Below, piece by piece: positions 62,382 to 64,000 of a stretch of DNA of 64,000 nucleotides (position 1 is its first letter; every line of letters begins with the position of its first letter). Source of the stretch: Ianthella basta (taxonomy: Eukaryota > Porifera > Demospongiae > Verongiida > Ianthellidae); the NCBI GenBank assembly GCA_964019415.1, contig OZ025887.1, positions 5,065,381-5,129,380 of the forward strand. Reading direction: 5' to 3'. The notes under the pieces are model-generated. The model did no database searches, was not told where the DNA came from, and worked only from the letters and a program-made list of their open reading frames with translations. The translations under genes were made by a program, and so were the position numbers.

Positions 62382-64000
62382 ACACACACATACCATGGCA
62401 GGTGTAGTTCATGTTCTCATTGAGAGAAGCAGAGAGCTGAAAGTTGTACTCCCCATACTGGTTTGGGTCAATGGTGCGGTGTCTGTCTGACACACGAATT
62501 ATGCCACTTGAGCAGTCCGCAATTGAGATCAAGTAATCTGATGTGACCGACCCTGTATTCTGCACTAGAACGTACAGCTGCCCAGAATTTCCAAGAGCAT
62601 CAAAGTCCTGAATGAAGGTTTCAATGATTCTACCTGGACTCCTGTAGAGTGTGAAAGGGTACAGTACGTAAGGGTAATTTGGTGCAGTTGCTGATCACTT
62701 TGTATGTGGGTGGGTTGGAGGGTAGAGGTACATGTGTATACCATACAGTGGTACTGGTCTAAGATGGCCAGTGTACAAGGCAGCCACTTCTCTAAGACAA
62801 CCAGCCTCTCTGGTCCCAAATACCATTAACATAAATAGTATGTACTGCAGCCACCTCTCTATACAGGCCGATTATAACTGGCCCACAAGTGGCTGTCTTA
62901 GACAGGTTTCACCGTATGTAGCTAGTTTTATTAGTAATATTATTTGAGCAAACTGCTACATGTAAATGCTGAAAGAGTCTCAGGTTGGTACAGTGAAACC
63001 TGTCTAAGACAGTTTGGGCCAGTTCCCACTGACCTTTATACAGAGGTGGCTGCTCTACAGAGGTAGATTGCAATGCTATTTGGGGCCAGAGAAGCTGGCT
63101 GCTTTAGAGAGGTGGCCACCATATATGCAGTACAGTGACTATTTTAGGCAGGTTTCACTGCAATTAGCTTTCACTGCATGGCTGCTGGCAGGAACAATAA
63201 ATGCTATTTCCCTCACCAGTTTTCCACAAAGGAGATGCTGTCTGCTGTAAATGTCAGTGTGACCAGGCTCTGCTGTGTGTGTGTGGCTCGGTAGACAAGA
63301 CGGAAGGTCTGGTTCTGGTCTATCTCCTTGACATCCACTGCTCCTCTATCATGGAATGGACCAAGGAGGTCACCGTAGAAAGATGTGAAGTAAGAGGACT
63401 TCCGCCCAGCATCCTTGTCCATCTGCGCACACCACAGTGCAGTAAGGGAGCTTGGTTAGTGCAGTATGCAACAGCTACTGATGATGTGATGTGTATGTGT
63501 ACAGTACCTTAGCCTGCACAAAGAGTGATCTTGGTGTTACACGGAAACAGCTAAACAGAGGAAGAGAAGAGTTTGATTACTTGTTGGCCAAGCTTTGCAT
63601 GAGAGCAGTACTGTATGTGAACAAAGGCCTACTGTAGGTGTACTCTTAATTCCTGTACTCACGATTGCCTTAGCTGGTTGCATCCATTGCTCTGGTACCT
63701 GAACCCTGTGAAGGAGACCCCTAGTTTGTTGCATGTGCGACCACTAAAGTCTACCAGGTGCTTGTCCACCATCAACCACTCATCGTGACCACCCTGTAAA
63801 TCACATGATGGTTATGTAATGGTCACATGATGGTCACATGATAGTCACATGGCATGTGCATCTTTATATGCATACCGCAAATTGCTCCCTTGCTGCATGC
63901 AAAATCTCTTGTTCAAAGTGTCTTCCTGCTTGGGCCAGGCTGTTCCAGTCTGGAACTAGGAGATACTTGTGGCCTAGTCGCTGCACACCTGTCGAGGAGG
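61043..64000 (-). CDS. HAP2: HAP2/GCS1 gamete fusion protein, 3' part
   Basis: Exons in coding order: 63876-64000 (continues past the window), 63663-63793, 63508-63550, 63217-63422, 62394-62641, 61854-62238, 61212-61522 and 61043-61122, in phase. HAP2 is the ancestral gamete plasma-membrane fusogen, with a class II fusion-protein fold. Visible: the HAP2/GCS1 signature block (GGHDEWLMVDKHLVDFSG, RTCNKLGVSFTGFRYQ, GCNQLRQSCFRV), domain with NTGSVTSDYLISIADCSSGI, cysteine-rich stalk (CYCAGQCECECNGEL), hydrophobic segments around YSLSAFVLICLLTLGMLKML and FHFLLGACFFVYLPFLPLLM, and a very basic cytosolic tail (KRRAERKKHRLIKKRKKE) ending in a Ser/Asp-rich acidic stretch. Two hydrophobic stretches are seen where most HAP2 proteins have one. 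Two palindromic MITEs sit in one intron. The signal peptide and fusion loops lie outside. Confidence 0.9.
62288..62392. repeat. (CA)n microsatellite in a HAP2 intron
   Basis: About 100 bp of CA; on the HAP2 strand a GT tract that begins at the donor of exon 62394-62641. Confidence 0.95.
62744..62915. mobile_element. Palindromic MITE, CAGTGRAACCTGTCTAAG family, copy 3
   Basis: Bounded by CAGTGGTACTGGTCTAAGA and TCTTAGACAGGTTTCACCG (inverted), with internal ACCTCTCTATACAGG. HAP2 intron. Confidence 0.82.
62989..63161. mobile_element. Palindromic MITE, CAGTGRAACCTGTCTAAG family, copy 4
   Basis: Bounded by TACAGTGAAACCTGTCTAAG and TTTTAGGCAGGTTTCACTG, inverted relative to copy 3 and only 73 bp from it. 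HAP2 intron. Confidence 0.82.

Overview
The window is eukaryotic nuclear DNA. Its genes are intron-rich with GT-AG introns, mostly short, and many introns carry long (CA/GT)n microsatellites. Gene content is animal: CHEK2, NAGPA, MBIP, GNPAT, alpha-SNAP, XPO1, CPSF1, a FAM161 protein, a Death-NACHT (NLR-like) receptor and the gamete fusogen HAP2/GCS1. A Death-NACHT receptor together with HAP2 and very tight gene packing points to an early-branching animal. A sponge is my best inference, with a cnidarian the main alternative; the sequence alone does not prove it. All gene names come from recognising protein families by eye, and exon borders from splice consensus plus reading-frame phase.

Layout, left to right. 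The 3' end of PRMT7 (+, cut by the window start) and a complete NAGPA (+). A complete Death-NACHT receptor (+, 5340-13642) with an in-frame stop and a 4-kb intron full of inverted-repeat transposons. A truncated CPSF1 piece (+) with a tRNA-Leu(CAG) just before one of its exons. NDUFAF6 (-), ENY2 (-) and GOT2 (+), the last running into a 200-N gap at 21870-22069. XPO1 (-) emerges from the other side of that gap, so both genes are cut there. FAM161 (-), CNIH4 (+), a hypothetical ORF (-), CHEK2 (-), MBIP (+), a possible small gene (-), GNPAT (-) and alpha-SNAP (+). Then 3.7 kb of minisatellites flanked by two direct copies of a 400-bp repeat, and finally HAP2 (-), whose 5' end lies beyond the window.

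The genes do not form one pathway. Two organisational themes stand out. First, four divergent gene pairs have start codons 0-140 bp apart (ENY2/GOT2, FAM161/CNIH4, CHEK2/MBIP, GNPAT/alpha-SNAP), which implies shared bidirectional promoters. Second, the introns hold several families of short inverted-repeat elements (MITE-like or foldback), dinucleotide tracts that form part of splice sites, and 21-, 26-, 31- and 50-bp minisatellites. The best leads are the interrupted NLR-like receptor, the tRNA/splice-site fusion, the CPSF1 remnant broken at a repeat, the overlapping CHEK2/MBIP starts and the repeat-flanked satellite array.
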